NCBI GenBank assembly: GCA_009782915.1
Contig: WRIC01000005.1
Coordinates: 1-64,000 of the forward strand
Source of the DNA: Propionibacteriaceae bacterium
GTDB taxonomy: Bacteria > Actinomycetota > Actinomycetes > Propionibacteriales > Propionibacteriaceae
DNA length: 64,000 nucleotides
Reading direction: 5' to 3'
Of the stretch, positions 33,932-43,105 are shown one piece after another. Position numbers and translations under genes: made by a program. Position 1 is the first letter of the stretch, and every line of letters starts with the position of its first letter. The notes beneath the pieces were generated by a model. It worked only from the letters and a program-made list of their open reading frames with translations, did no database searches and was not told where the DNA came from.

Positions 33932-36061
33932 ATGTCTGGGCGAATCGTTGCTGAGGACTGGGGTTGGCGGCACGCCAGTCGCCGTGCCTGGGCTGTTCGC
34001 CATCTCAATTTCGTTATTGAACCGGGGGAACGGGTGTTGCTCTTGGGGGCATCCGGCGCGGGGAAATCAACTCTGTTGGCTGGTCTTGCTGGGGTTCTAG
34101 GCGATGGTGACGAGGGTGAGGAATCCGGGTCTCTTTTGATTGATGGTTTGGTTCCGCGTGATCTGAGAGGCCACGCTGCTTTGGTGATGCAGGACCCCGA
34201 ATCGCAGATAGTTTTGGCACGCATCGGCGATGAGGTGGCTTTCGGTTGCGAGAACATGTGTGTCCCGGTTGAAGAGATCTGGCCGCGTGTGGAACAGGGG
34301 TTGTCGTCAGTGGGACTCGCCTTGCCCCTGGGTCACCCCAGCGATCATCTCTCCGGTGGCCAACAGCAGCGCCTGGTGTTGGCCGGCGCACTCGCCATGG
34401 GTGCCGACCTCCTCCTCCTCGACGAACCCACAGCCAACCTCGACCCCGCCGGTGTCCACCAGGTACGCACCAGTATCGGTCAACTCTTGCAGGAACGGAG
34501 CAACTGTCACACGACTGCCCAGTCTGGACCCTGCGACTACGCGCAGGGAGACGGCGCAAGGGAGTATGTGCAACGTTACGACCCACCCCGTCATTCTGCA
34601 CAACCGCAACCCCGTGATTCTGCGCAACACCCACCCCGGAACCCTGCGCAACACCTACCCCGTCATTCTGCACAACCTTCACCCCGTCATTCTGCGCAAC
34701 ACCCACCCCGGAACCCTGCGCGACCCCTACCCCGTCATTCTGCACAACCTTCACCCCGTCATTCTGCGCAACCTTCACCCTGTCATTCTGCGCGTCAGTC
34801 GCAGAATCCAGAAACCACACCAACCCCGACACAACCTTGCTCCTCACACACCCTCATTGTCGTCGAGCACCGTTGCGATGTGTGGGCTGACCTGGTGGAT
34901 CGAGTCCTCGTCCTCGGCGCCGAGGGGCTCATCGCCGACGGCACCCCCCACGAGGTATTCACCTCCCGCGGTGACGAACTCGCCGCCATGGGAGTGTGGG
35001 TCCCACCCCGCACGACAACTGTTAATTCTGGACCCTGCGACTCCGCGCAGGGAGACGGCACAGGACAATGTACACAGCGAGACGGCACAGGGGAATGTGC
35101 GCAGCGAGACGGCACAGGGGAATGTGCACAGCATTGTGACCCACCACCAACCCATGGGTCAGTAGGTACGGCACCTACTGACCCACCCGCATCTGGTCTC
35201 TCCGCACGACACTCACCCCGTCTTTCCGTGGCACACCACCAAAGCCGTCATTCTGCGCAACCCCTACCCTGTCATTCTGCACAACCCCTACCCTGTCATT
35301 CTGCGCGTCAGTCGCAGAATCCAGAAACCACACCAACCCCGAATGAACCTTGCTCCTCGGACAACCCGATACTTTCCACCCAGGATCTCACCATCGGGTA
35401 CGGAACCAAAGCAGTAGCCACAAATCTCTTTATCGATATTCCGCAGGGGAAGTCCACGATCATCACCGGACCGAACGGGTCAGGGAAAACAACTCTGGCA
35501 CTAACCTTGGCTGGTCTTCTTCCCCCCCTGAGCGGAAAGGTCATCGCCAGTGACAACCTCGCCGGTTCGAGCCTCCCACACCCCCACACCTGGAGTTCAA
35601 AGGAATTGCTCACCCGGATTGGTACAGTCTTCCAATCCCCCGAACACCAATTCGTAGCAGGTACGGTCTTCGATGAGATCGCCATCGGCCTCAAAGCCCG
35701 GGGGGAGAAGAGAGGCCGAGAACCGCTGTCACGCCGGGCACACGATCCCAAAGAGAATATCGAGGAAAAGGTCAACTCGCTGCTTGATGAGTTCCATCTG
35801 ACCCACTTGGGGCGCGCTAACCCTTTCACCTTGTCGGGTGGGGAGAAGCGCCGACTCTCCGTGGCCACCGTACTGGCAGCTAACCCGCAGGTCATCATCC
35901 TGGATGAGCCCACCTTCGGACAGGACTACCTCACCTGGCAGGCCATGGTGTCCATGGTTGAGTCTCTGCGAGATCAGGGTACGACGATCATCTCGGTCAC
36001 CCATGACCAGGCCTATCTCGACACCCTCGGTGACCACCACATCAATCTGGGGGAACGATGA
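33932..36061 (+). CDS. ykoD: ECF transporter dual ATPase YkoD with two in-frame repeat insertions
   Basis: 709 aa, two ABC ATPase domains that power YkoE/YkoC import. Domain 1: Walker A GASGAGKST (about residue 43), Q-loop MQDPESQ, signature LSGGQQQRL, Walker B LLLLDEPTANLDP (about residue 165), and H-loop LIVVEH only at about residue 307. Domain 2: GPNGSGKTT, FQSPEHQ, LSGGEKRRL, VIILDEPTFGQD, SVTHD. A foreign Pro/His/Ser-rich stretch of about 100-115 aa splits domain 1 between Walker B and the H-loop; it includes nine 8-residue units such as PRHSAQPS. A similar stretch forms the linker between domains. Both come from palindromic repeat DNA, yet the frame stays open. Start ATG 33932 has AGGTGG upstream. 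The stop overlaps ykoC. Confidence 0.9.
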   Translation: MSGRIVAEDWGWRHASRRAWAVRHLNFVIEPGERVLLLGASGAGKSTLLAGLAGVLGDGDEGEESGSLLIDGLVPRDLRGHAALVMQDPESQIVLARIGDEVAFGCENMCVPVEEIWPRVEQGLSSVGLALPLGHPSDHLSGGQQQRLVLAGALAMGADLLLLDEPTANLDPAGVHQVRTSIGQLLQERSNCHTTAQSGPCDYAQGDGAREYVQRYDPPRHSAQPQPRDSAQHPPRNPAQHLPRHSAQPSPRHSAQHPPRNPARPLPRHSAQPSPRHSAQPSPCHSARQSQNPETTPTPTQPCSSHTLIVVEHRCDVWADLVDRVLVLGAEGLIADGTPHEVFTSRGDELAAMGVWVPPRTTTVNSGPCDSAQGDGTGQCTQRDGTGECAQRDGTGECAQHCDPPPTHGSVGTAPTDPPASGLSARHSPRLSVAHHQSRHSAQPLPCHSAQPLPCHSARQSQNPETTPTPNEPCSSDNPILSTQDLTIGYGTKAVATNLFIDIPQGKSTIITGPNGSGKTTLALTLAGLLPPLSGKVIASDNLAGSSLPHPHTWSSKELLTRIGTVFQSPEHQFVAGTVFDEIAIGLKARGEKRGREPLSRRAHDPKENIEEKVNSLLDEFHLTHLGRANPFTLSGGEKRRLSVATVLAANPQVIILDEPTFGQDYLTWQAMVSMVESLRDQGTTIISVTHDQAYLDTLGDHHINLGER
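34523..34552 (+). repeat. REP-like palindrome inside ykoD (CCCTGCG type, insertion 1 left end)
   Basis: TCTGGACCCTGCG then ACTACGCGCAGGGAGAC; CCCTGCG pairs with CGCAGGG. It is translated as SGPCDYAQGD within the first ATPase domain. Confidence 0.75.
34586..34801 (+). repeat. 24-bp tandem array inside ykoD
   Basis: Nine consecutive 24-base units built on CCCCGTCATTCTGCGCAA, encoding PRHSAQPx variants. The core GTCATTCTGCGC is the left half of the palindrome that ends the insertion. The period is a multiple of three, so gain or loss of units keeps the frame. Confidence 0.85.
34782..34812 (+). repeat. REP-like palindrome inside ykoD (ATTCTGCG type, insertion 1 right end)
   Basis: GTCATTCTGCG and CGCAGAATCCAGA form inverted arms around a 7-base loop. 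The following about 30 bases are almost identical to those after the copy at 35295-35325. Confidence 0.75.
35027..35056 (+). repeat. REP-like palindrome inside ykoD (CCCTGCG type, insertion 2 left end)
   Basis: TCTGGACCCTGCG then ACTCCGCGCAGGGAGAC, one base different from the copy at 34523. It is followed by 27-base units encoding RDGTGECAQ. Confidence 0.75.
35295..35325 (+). repeat. REP-like palindrome inside ykoD (ATTCTGCG type, insertion 2 right end)
   Basis: The same GTCATTCTGCG / CGCAGAATCCAGA palindrome as at 34782-34812, preceded by three partial 24-base units and followed by the same downstream bases. Confidence 0.75.
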
Positions 36062-36897
36062 CAGCGCAAAACAGTGGGGACGGTACCGTTTTGTCACAGC
36101 CAAGTTGGACAGCGGCGCCTGTCCCCACGGCTCTTGATCGGGTGAATCCGGTGACTCGGTTGGGGGCGGCGATGGTCCTCACTTTTCCGTTGCTCATATC
36201 CTTGGACTGGGTGAGTGCTGTGGTGGTGATCGCCTTGGAATTGGTGGTGTGGTTGGCTCTCGCTCCTCGACATATTGGGCCACGCCTGCGTACTCTCGTC
36301 AAAAGATCCATCCCCTTTGTGATCGCTGCTCCCCTGGCGGGTTTGTCTCTTGCGCTCTACGGGAAACCTGCCGGTGAGGTGTTTTTCTCTTGGGGGTTCA
36401 TCGTCATCTCTGAGCAATCGCTGAGTTACGCCGCCGCTGTGACTGCGCGCGTCATTGCTCTCGGCATGGCTGTTGTCATCACCCTGACGGGGGTTGATCC
36501 CACAGACATGGCCGATGGGCTTGCCCAGGTGTGGCATCTTCCAGCCCGCTTTGTGTTGAGCACCCTCGCATCAGTACGGCTCCTCAACCGACTGGGGGAA
36601 GATTGGAGAACCATGTCGTTGGCCCGCCGCGCTCGCGGACTCGGTGACCAGCGCCGACTCCACCGCTACGCCACCATGGGTTTCGCTCTTCTGGTGACCG
36701 CCATTCGACGCGGTTCGACTTTAGCAACAGCGATGGAGGTACGCGGGTTCGGGCGTGGGAAACGCTCGTGGGCCCGGCCATCAACCGTGGGTTGGGCTGA
36801 CGCGGTATGTCTGCTGATCGCTTGTGGAATCGTCGTAGCTGGTCTGGTTGTCGCCGTTGCGACCAATCATTTCAGGTGGATTGGTAGTGTTCTGTAG
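36058..36897 (+). CDS. ykoC: ECF transporter T component YkoC (EcfT/CbiQ family)
   Basis: A 279-aa membrane protein that couples the ATPase subunit to YkoE. It has about five to six hydrophobic segments (LISLDWVSAVVVIALELVVWLAL, FVIAAPLAGLSLALYG, ADAVCLLIACGIVVAGLVVAVA). The coupling helices carry the family's Ala-Arg-Gly-type motifs: ARRARGLGDQRRLHRYA and AMEVRGFGRGKR. Its ATG overlaps the ykoD stop (ATGA, 36058-36061), giving the gene order S, A-A, T under one TPP riboswitch. Confidence 0.9.
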   Translation: MTAQNSGDGTVLSQPSWTAAPVPTALDRVNPVTRLGAAMVLTFPLLISLDWVSAVVVIALELVVWLALAPRHIGPRLRTLVKRSIPFVIAAPLAGLSLALYGKPAGEVFFSWGFIVISEQSLSYAAAVTARVIALGMAVVITLTGVDPTDMADGLAQVWHLPARFVLSTLASVRLLNRLGEDWRTMSLARRARGLGDQRRLHRYATMGFALLVTAIRRGSTLATAMEVRGFGRGKRSWARPSTVGWADAVCLLIACGIVVAGLVVAVATNHFRWIGSVL

Positions 36898-36898
36898 C

Positions 36899-37453
36899 TC
36901 AAATGAAGGAAGACACCAGAATGATAGCCCCGATGAAGTAAATCAGTAAGAAGGCGAGTCCAATACTGACAAGGATCGTTGAAATTGTGCCGAAGGCATG
37001 CCCGACTGATAGTGGCCCTGTTGATCTGTATTGACCAGCATTGCACTCCTTTAATGCATTACGCCCCATAATCCATGCAACCGGACCTAAGGGCCAGAAG
37101 ACGAACAACCCGAGTATCCCTAGGACAAGAACAGCTCCTGCCCGTGGATGCTCCGGCTGCAGGGGTATGGAATAAACCGGCATGACTGGATACACAGGCA
37201 CCATGGGGTACGGGGCGTAGGGCTGGGGCATAACAACAGGTGGTCCAACCTGTGGCGGGGGTGTAGCCACCTGCGGGGGAAAAGGTTGCTGCGGTGGAAC
37301 CTGTGGTTGCACCACCGGAGGCGAACCTGGTGGTGGAGAAAATCTCGGCGCCGGTGGTTGCTGGGCGACCGTTGGTCGGGTTGGGTCAAAGGGCGAATAG
37401 TCGCCTGTTGGAGCAAACCCTGGTCCTGGGTGACCATTGCCGTACTCGCTCAT
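36899..37453 (-). CDS. Proline-rich DUF4190-like membrane protein (small)
   Basis: A 184-aa protein with a Pro/Gln/Val-rich N-terminal half (PPQQPFPPQVATPPPQVGPP) and two hydrophobic segments at the C-terminal half (AGAVLVLGILGLFVFWPLGPVAWIMGRNAL and GTISTILVSIGLAFLLIYFIGAIILV). The GLFVFWPLGPVAWIMGRNALKE segment matches the DUF4190-type turn in many actinobacterial proteins. Function unknown. It ends convergently two bases from the ykoC stop codon. It lies 26 bases downstream of the clpC start side in the same direction as clpC, but its own start is on the far side of nothing regulatory that I can see. Confidence 0.7.
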   Translation of the reverse strand: MSEYGNGHPGPGFAPTGDYSPFDPTRPTVAQQPPAPRFSPPPGSPPVVQPQVPPQQPFPPQVATPPPQVGPPVVMPQPYAPYPMVPVYPVMPVYSIPLQPEHPRAGAVLVLGILGLFVFWPLGPVAWIMGRNALKECNAGQYRSTGPLSVGHAFGTISTILVSIGLAFLLIYFIGAIILVSSFI

Positions 37454-37479
37454 CGAATCCCCCTCAGACCCTTGTTGCC

Positions 37480-39993
37480 TTATGCTTTGTCATCCGCAGT
37501 AGCGAGCTCTTCGAGATCGGAATCGGAGATCTCAGGTTTGGGTGTCCCGGTGAAGGTGAACGGTTGTTCAGCGCCTTCTTCGGCAACATCGACCACAACC
37601 ACTTCGCCAGCATGAAGCTCCCCATAGAGAATCTTCTCCGCTAAAGAGTCCTCGATGTCGCGCTGCAGGGCACGCCTCAAGGGTCGAGCACCCAACGTGG
37701 GGTCATATCCTCGTTCAGCGATCTTGGTCTTGGCTGCTGGGGTGAGCTCCAAGCCCATGTCACGATCAGCGAGACGCAACTCAATTTGTGCAACCAAGAG
37801 ATCAACAATCAACTCGATTTCCTCATGGCTGAGCTGATGGAAGACCACAATCTCATCAACACGGTTGAGGAACTCGGGGCGGAAGTGTTGCTTGAGTTCG
37901 TCGGAAACCTTGGCTTTCATGTTCTCGTAGGAGGACTCAGAGTCATTCGACTTCGAGAACCCGAGACCCACAGCCTTCGAGATGTCACGTGTCCCCAGGT
38001 TGGTCGTCATCACGATCACCGTGTTCTTGAAGTCCACGACTCGTCCTTGAGCATCAGTCAAACGACCCTCATCGAGGATCTGCAACAACGAGTTGAAGAT
38101 GTCGGGGTGTGCTTTTTCGACCTCATCGAAGAGCACCACAGAGAAGGGGCGGCGCCTGACCTTCTCAGTGAGTTGGCCGCCCTCTTCGTACCCAACAAAA
38201 CCTGGGGGTGAACCAAACAAGCGGGAGGCGGTGTGTTTCTCGGAATACTCCGACATATCGAGGGTGATGAGCGCATCCTCATCACCGAACAGGAATTCGG
38301 TCAGCGCCTTCGACAGTTCGGTTTTCCCGACCCCCGAGGGACCCGCGAAAATGAAGGAACCCGAGGGGCGCTTGGGGTCTTTCAGCCCTGCGCGAGTACG
38401 GCGAATCGACCTCGACAGGGCATGGACGGCATCGGTTTGACCAATGATCCTCTTGCCGATTTCGGCTTCCATCTGCAGCAACCGGGAGCTCTCCTCCTCG
38501 GTCAGTTTGAACACAGGAATACCTGTGGAGGCGCTGAGCACTTCGGCAATTTGTTCCTCATCCACGGAGGCTGGCACGGCTTCACCGGAGGCTTTCCATT
38601 CAACATCGAGGCGCTCGCGCTCAGCGAGCAAGTTGATTTCTTGGGTACGCATCGTACCGGCTGACTCATAGTCCATGGATTCTGCTGCTGCTTCACGTTC
38701 GCGTCGAATCTGAGCGAGCTGCTCATCAATTTCACGGAGGTTCGCTGGAGCAGTCATCAACTTAATGCGCAAGCGAGCACCCGCCTCATCAATGAGGTCG
38801 ATAGCTTTGTCGGGCAGGAACCGATCAGACACATAGCGGTCAGCCAACTGAGCGGCCGCAGTGAGTGCTGCGTCAGTGATCGTCACTCGGTGGTGGGTTT
38901 CATAGCGATCCCGCAACCCTTTAAGAATCTCAATAGTCAGGGCAATGGAGGGCTCATCGACTTTGATCGGCTGGAATCGGCGTTCGAGCGCCGCATCTTT
39001 TTCAATGTATTTGCGATACTCATCAAGGGTGGTCGCACCAATGGTCTGCAATTCTCCACGTGCCAACATGGGTTTGAGGATGGAGGCAGCGTCGATAGCG
39101 CCCTCCGCAGCACCAGCGCCGACCAGGGTGTGAATCTCATCAATGAAGATCATGATGTCGCCACGTTGCTTGATCTCGGCCAGCACCTTCTTCAAGCGTT
39201 CCTCAAAGTCGCCACGATAGCGCGAACCAGCAACCAGCGCACCCATGTCGATGGTGTAAATCTGCTTGTCTTTCAGGGTTTCGGGTACGTCCCCACGTAC
39301 GATCGCTTCAGCGAGTCCCTCCACGACAGCGGTTTTCCCCACACCAGGTTCACCAACAAGAACAGGGTTGTTTTTCGTACGCCTCGACAAGACGGTCATC
39401 ACGCGCTCGATTTCTTTTAGGCGCCCCACCACAGGATCGAGTTTGCCTTCGCGCGCTGCTTGGGTGAGGTTACGCCCAAACTGATCGAGGATCTTGGAGT
39501 TAGATTGACTGGATGATCTTTCGGGCGCCCCAGCCATCGCGGCTTGTTTGGTCTGCTGGAATCCACTGAGCAGCGACAACACAGTTTCGCGGACATTACC
39601 GAGATCGGCCTCCATTTTGATCAGTACGCTCGAAGCCACACCCTCACCTTCGCGCAGTACACCGAGGAGAATGTGTTCGGTCCCAATATAGGGGTGGTTC
39701 AACTGCAGAGCCTCACGCAGAGACAACTCAAGGACCCTCTTGGCCCGCGAGGTGAAAGGAATGTGCCCGGCGGGGGCCTGCGAACCTTTGCCGATGATTT
39801 CTTCGACCTCTTTGCGGGCAGCTTCGAGGGTGATCCCCAACTGCGACAGTGCCTTAGCGGCTACGCCTTCCCCCTCAGAGATCAACCCCAAGAGGATGTG
39901 TTCGGTGCCCACATAGTTGTGGTTCATGGCACGGGCTTCGTCCTGCGCCAGAATAACCACGCGACGGGCCCGATCAGTAAATCTTTCAAACAT
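37480..39993 (-). CDS. clpC: ATP-dependent Clp protease ATPase subunit ClpC
   Basis: An 837-aa AAA+ unfoldase that feeds substrates to ClpP and controls proteostasis. Two N-terminal Clp repeats ([11 protein letters not shown] at about 27-37 and [11 protein letters not shown] at about 102-112), first AAA+ module with Walker A GEPGVGKT at 214-221, a UVR-like middle segment ([19 protein letters not shown]), and a second AAA+ module with GPSGVGKTE near 550, [20 protein letters not shown], and a C-terminal D2-small domain with [10 protein letters not shown]. Length and motifs are standard. GAGGAG lies seven bases upstream of the ATG. No ctsR or mcs genes are adjacent. Confidence 0.97.
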   Translation of the reverse strand: MFERFTDRARRVVILAQDEARAMNHNYVGTEHILLGLISEGEGVAAKALSQLGITLEAARKEVEEIIGKGSQAPAGHIPFTSRAKRVLELSLREALQLNHPYIGTEHILLGVLREGEGVASSVLIKMEADLGNVRETVLSLLSGFQQTKQAAMAGAPERSSSQSNSKILDQFGRNLTQAAREGKLDPVVGRLKEIERVMTVLSRRTKNNPVLVGEPGVGKTAVVEGLAEAIVRGDVPETLKDKQIYTIDMGALVAGSRYRGDFEERLKKVLAEIKQRGDIMIFIDEIHTLVGAGAAEGAIDAASILKPMLARGELQTIGATTLDEYRKYIEKDAALERRFQPIKVDEPSIALTIEILKGLRDRYETHHRVTITDAALTAAAQLADRYVSDRFLPDKAIDLIDEAGARLRIKLMTAPANLREIDEQLAQIRREREAAAESMDYESAGTMRTQEINLLAERERLDVEWKASGEAVPASVDEEQIAEVLSASTGIPVFKLTEEESSRLLQMEAEIGKRIIGQTDAVHALSRSIRRTRAGLKDPKRPSGSFIFAGPSGVGKTELSKALTEFLFGDEDALITLDMSEYSEKHTASRLFGSPPGFVGYEEGGQLTEKVRRRPFSVVLFDEVEKAHPDIFNSLLQILDEGRLTDAQGRVVDFKNTVIVMTTNLGTRDISKAVGLGFSKSNDSESSYENMKAKVSDELKQHFRPEFLNRVDEIVVFHQLSHEEIELIVDLLVAQIELRLADRDMGLELTPAAKTKIAERGYDPTLGARPLRRALQRDIEDSLAEKILYGELHAGEVVVVDVAEEGAEQPFTFTGTPKPEISDSDLEELATADDKA

Positions 39994-40090
39994 TCCATAC
40001 TCCTCAGGTGGGCAATCACACCCACCGAGGAACTATTCTACCGCGTGAGTACGATATCCACTCGCGCCCGCTCATCCTCACTGTGACGTC

Positions 40091-40135
40091 CGTGTGATGA
40101 CTTAACCCCCATCATGAGGGTTAAGTCATCACACG
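40091..40135. other. Perfect 18-bp inverted repeat upstream of clpC
   Basis: CGTGTGATGACTTAACCC (40091-40108) is perfectly inverted at 40118-40135 with a 9-base loop. It lies about 100 bases upstream of the clpC start and downstream of dapA. It could be a dapA terminator read through both ways or a regulatory hairpin; there is no T run. Confidence 0.65.
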
Positions 40136-40507
40136 AATGAACTCTCGGAGGGTGCGGGGTAGTCATGGTCGGGATTGTTCCGAGGCTTTCACGGCTCGTC
40201 TGTTTCTGAGTTACCGCAAGAAGGACATCGAGTATGCACACGAGGTCATGGAGCGTTTCTACGAGATCGAAGAGTCCTGGGTACGGGTGACCACAGCTCG
40301 ATCCAGAAAAACTGCGCCAATTGCCCAGCATTCGACCGTCCCGCCCGCGATCGAGTGTTCGCTCGCCACTACGCCACCGGCACACCAGTGAAGCGACCAC
40401 ACCCACACTGTTCCCGATCTCCCCATCAGTGGCGCGAACCAATGATTTGAGATAGTCGAGTTTGTGACCAAAACCGGTCACCTGGTGAGAGTCCACGTTG
40501 GCACTCC
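40136..40507. other. Gene-free stretch between clpC and dapA
   Basis: I see no supported gene. Open frames on both strands (40137-40391 plus; 40038-40496 minus) overlap each other and show no family features or convincing ribosome sites. A degraded gene is possible. Confidence 0.5.
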
Positions 40508-41395
40508 TTAACGAGGCTGAACCCCGTACTCCTTGAGGGCCGTTGCCAGCATCTGGCGTGTGGCCTCACCCGCGCGTACGAGCGGAAGCTTCGGCTGACC
40601 AATATCGAACCCCAGCATGTTCAAGGCTTCCTTCACCGGGATTGGGTTCACCTCGCTGAATAGGGCCTTCACCAGGGGGAGTGCTTTGAGTTGCAGGCGG
40701 CGGGCCGTTTCGTAGTCGCCCTCCAACCAGCTGGTGACCAGGGTGTGAACATCGCGTGGAACGACATTACTCAGCACAGAGATGACACCGATTCCACCCC
40801 ATCCGAGCAGAGGAATAATCTGACCATCCTCACCGGTGTACAGCTGGAAGTCAGGTTCGGTGGCGTTGCGTACCGCACCAATCTGCTCAGTGTTGCATTC
40901 CTTAACCGCGACAATGTTCTCGATTTTGCTGAGTTGGCCGGCGGTCTCGGGCTCAATGTTGAGCTTCGTGCGACTCGGCACATTGTAGAGAATGATCGGC
41001 AATGTGGTTTCTTTGGCGATCGCTGTGTAGTGGGCGACCAGGCCCGCCTGCGAGGTTTTGTTGTAGTACGGCGTCACCGACAAGATGGCGTCAGCACCGA
41101 CCTCCTCGCATTTTCTTGTCAGATGCATCGCCTCGGCGGTCGAATTCGATCCGGCACCAGAAATAACCGGCACCCGTCCGTTCACAAACTCCACCGCCGC
41201 TTTGATGGTGGCCACATGGTCATCAGTGAGAATCGTGGAGGATTCCCCTGTTGTCCCCAGGATGACCACGGCATCGATGCCTTCAGTGATCTGGAACTCA
41301 AGTAGTTCTCCCAGCTTCTCAGTATTCACCTCCCCAGTGGGCGTGAAAGGCGTTATCAGCGCAGTGGCTGCTCCGCGAAAAATGGGTTCTCTCAC
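40508..41395 (-). CDS. dapA: 4-hydroxy-tetrahydrodipicolinate synthase
   Basis: A 295-aa TIM-barrel aldolase that condenses aspartate semialdehyde with pyruvate, the first committed step of lysine and diaminopimelate synthesis. Visible motifs: GTTGESSTI near residue 47, SVTPYYNK with the catalytic Tyr, LYNVPSRT, and the Schiff-base Lys in IVAVKECN at about residue 165. The GTG start at 41395 is chosen because AAAGGAGG lies seven bases upstream; the frame continues to 41440 without a ribosome site. With hom and lysC in this window it covers part of the aspartate pathway, though the three are not an operon. Confidence 0.95.
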   Translation of the reverse strand: MREPIFRGAATALITPFTPTGEVNTEKLGELLEFQITEGIDAVVILGTTGESSTILTDDHVATIKAAVEFVNGRVPVISGAGSNSTAEAMHLTRKCEEVGADAILSVTPYYNKTSQAGLVAHYTAIAKETTLPIILYNVPSRTKLNIEPETAGQLSKIENIVAVKECNTEQIGAVRNATEPDFQLYTGEDGQIIPLLGWGGIGVISVLSNVVPRDVHTLVTSWLEGDYETARRLQLKALPLVKALFSEVNPIPVKEALNMLGFDIGQPKLPLVRAGEATRQMLATALKEYGVQPR

Positions 41396-41496
41396 CGTGA
41401 TCCTCCTTTCTTGAGGTCGTGTACGCGCACCAGCGCGCAATTAATCCCCCTTATGCTACCCGACAACCCCATTCGACCCAACATGGACAAGTGGGG

Positions 41497-41516
41497 GACG
41501 GTTCCTTTTCGACACA
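41497..41516 (+). repeat. GACGGTTCC...GACACA repeat
   Basis: GACGGTTCCTTTTCGACACA; its reverse complement recurs at 58081-58100 with one mismatch. It belongs to a second short repeat family built on TGTGTCAAA and GTC. Confidence 0.5.
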
Positions 41517-41551
41517 TTCTTGTTCAGGTGTGTGACCAATGGAACCGATGT

Positions 41552-41581
41552 GTCATTCCGTGCAACGTCACGGAATCCAGA
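41552..41581 (-). repeat. REP-like palindrome, ATTCCGTG type
   Basis: ATTCCGTG pairs with CACGGAAT around a 6-base loop, flanked by GTC and CCAGA as in other family members, in reverse orientation. Confidence 0.7.
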
Positions 41582-41605
41582 CTCCCCAGTTGAACAGCTA
41601 TGGAT

Positions 41606-41635
41606 TCTGGACCCTGTGACTTCGCACAGGGTGAC
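41606..41635 (+). repeat. REP-like palindrome, CCCTGTG type
   Basis: TCTGGACCCTGTG then ACTTCGCACAGGGTGAC. Compared with the common form both arms changed (CCCTGTG/CACAGGG versus CCCTGCG/CGCAGGG), so pairing is preserved. Confidence 0.75.
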
Positions 41636-41664
41636 AGTAAGCGAGATAGATGAGGAGACGCTGT

Positions 41665-41738
41665 GGGTGTTGGTGACAAACGCCCCGTCCCCTTTGTTGG
41701 TGGGTGTTGGTGACAAACGCCCCGTCCCCTTTGTTGTC
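41665..41738 (+). repeat. Two tandem 37-bp units
   Basis: Each unit reads GGGTGTTGGTGACAAACG then CCCCGTCCCCTTTGTTG, nearly identical. GACAAA and TTTGTT-type arms flank a CCGTCCC core. It lies in the leader region of hom. Confidence 0.7.
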
Positions 41739-41809
41739 AGCTAGTCGCCTGAGTAGGGGATAATAGAACACGAACTACCAAAGACTCAGGATGTGAAGGA
41801 GGTCGACCA

Positions 41810-42853
41810 GTGGAATACAACTACAATCTTGCGCTCATCGGATTTGGGAATGTTAACCGTACTCTTGCGGAGATCATTCAACGCGATGGCAACGTACTTG
41901 CCCAGGAACTGGGATTCACTCTTCGTGTTACTGCCATCACAGACCTCCGGTTCGGCTCAGTGGTCAACCCTGACGGAGTGGACCTCGATCGTGCGCTCGC
42001 CCTTGGTGCGGGCGAAACCTTTGCGGTGTTGGACGGTGGTCAGGAAACCTGCAACAACCAGGAGATCATCACCAGCGATGCTGCCGACATCATCGTTGAA
42101 GCCACGTTCACCAACCCCGAAGACGGACAACCTGCCTTGTCCCACGTACGGTGGGGTTTGGAGTCGGGAAAGTCTGTCTGCACCACCAACAAGGGACCAG
42201 CTGCTTTTGCTGCTCGGGAACTGAGCGACCTGGCTGCTAAGAATGGTGTCCGCTTTGAGTGTGAGGGCGCTGTCATGAGTGGTACGCCGGTTCTTCGTTT
42301 GGCGACCGGGCCCATGAAAGGTGTGGGGGTGAGGGGTTTCTCGGGCATCCTCAACGGAACCAGCAACCATGTGTTCACTCGCATGGAGTCAGGGCTCAGC
42401 CAAGGTGATGCGATCACTGAAGCCCAAGAATTGGGTTACGCCGAAGCTGACCCCACAGCAGACATTGGTGGATCGGATGTCCGATTGAAGGTCACCCTTC
42501 TCGCCAATGAACTGTGGGGAACAGAACTCACCACCAAGGATGTCCCCACCCAGGGAATCACCTCGATCACCCACGAGAAAATCGAAGAAGCATCCGCCCA
42601 GGGTGCCCACTGGAAACTCATTGGCCAAGCCCAACGCGACGCAGCAGGAAACATCACTGCTTCGGTTGGTCCCCAGATGCTCCCCAGCGATCACCCCCTG
42701 GCTGGCATCTCCGGGGCCACTAATGCGGTCATGTTCGACACTAAATATCTCGGCCCAGTCACCATCTCCGGCCCCGGAGCCGGTCGCGAAGAAACCGCGT
42801 ACGCCCTACTCAGCGACATCGTCGCCATTGATGGGTTTTATCGTTCTCAGTAG
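41810..42853 (+). CDS. hom: Homoserine dehydrogenase, short form without ACT domain
   Basis: A 347-aa NAD(P)-dependent enzyme reducing aspartate semialdehyde to homoserine for threonine and methionine synthesis. The N-terminal Rossmann motif is LIGFGNVNRTLAEII (residues 9-23). The core has VEATFTNPEDG, VCTTNKGPAA with the catalytic-region Lys, GFSGILNGTSNHVFTRM and the substrate motif EAQELGYAEADPTADIGGSDVRLK. No C-terminal regulatory ACT domain is present, so feedback control may be absent or act elsewhere. It starts with GTG at 41810, with GAAGGAGG about six bases upstream. The 5' leader is full of repeats and the gene is followed by a repeat cluster. Confidence 0.92.
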   Translation: MEYNYNLALIGFGNVNRTLAEIIQRDGNVLAQELGFTLRVTAITDLRFGSVVNPDGVDLDRALALGAGETFAVLDGGQETCNNQEIITSDAADIIVEATFTNPEDGQPALSHVRWGLESGKSVCTTNKGPAAFAARELSDLAAKNGVRFECEGAVMSGTPVLRLATGPMKGVGVRGFSGILNGTSNHVFTRMESGLSQGDAITEAQELGYAEADPTADIGGSDVRLKVTLLANELWGTELTTKDVPTQGITSITHEKIEEASAQGAHWKLIGQAQRDAAGNITASVGPQMLPSDHPLAGISGATNAVMFDTKYLGPVTISGPGAGREETAYALLSDIVAIDGFYRSQ

Positions 42854-42860
42854 AAGGACT

Positions 42861-42890
42861 TCTGGACCCTGCGACTTCGCGCAGGGAGAC
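42861..42890 (+). repeat. REP-like palindrome, CCCTGCG type, opening a repeat cluster
   Basis: TCTGGACCCTGCG then ACTTCGCGCAGGGAGAC, eight bases after the hom stop codon. A mirror-image copy closes the cluster at 43106-43135. Confidence 0.75.
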
Positions 42891-42964
42891 GGGGTTGGAG
42901 CGCAGGGAGACGGGGTTGGAGCGCAGGGAGACGGGGTTGGAGCGCAGAGAGACGGGGTTGGGTT
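42881..42964 (+). repeat. Four tandem 21-bp units
   Basis: Units GCAGGGAGACGGGGTTGGAGC begin at 42881, 42902, 42923 and 42944 (the last with one change). They reuse the right arm of the adjoining palindrome, as the arrays in ykoD do. Confidence 0.8.
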
Positions 42965-42992
42965 GCGCATAGCAGGGAGACGGAGTTGGCAG

Positions 42993-43024
42993 TGTGTCAA
43001 AACACCCCCGTCCCCTGTGACACA
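42993..43024. repeat. TGTGTCA...TGACACA inverted repeat
   Basis: TGTGTCA (42993-42999) and TGACACA (43018-43024) enclose a core with CCCCGTCCCC. It resembles the hairpin at 58081-58116. Confidence 0.55.
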
Positions 43025-43105
43025 CCGCCGTTTCCCTGCCACCGCACCGCCGCTCCGTCCTGCCACTGCTCCACCGTCGCCCTGCCACCGTACGGCCGTA
43101 CCGCT

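Noticed and set aside
40038-40496. 152-aa minus-strand ORF between clpC and dapA
   Set aside because: It runs through the perfect hairpin, has no ribosome site, and overlaps an equally open plus-strand frame; no family features.
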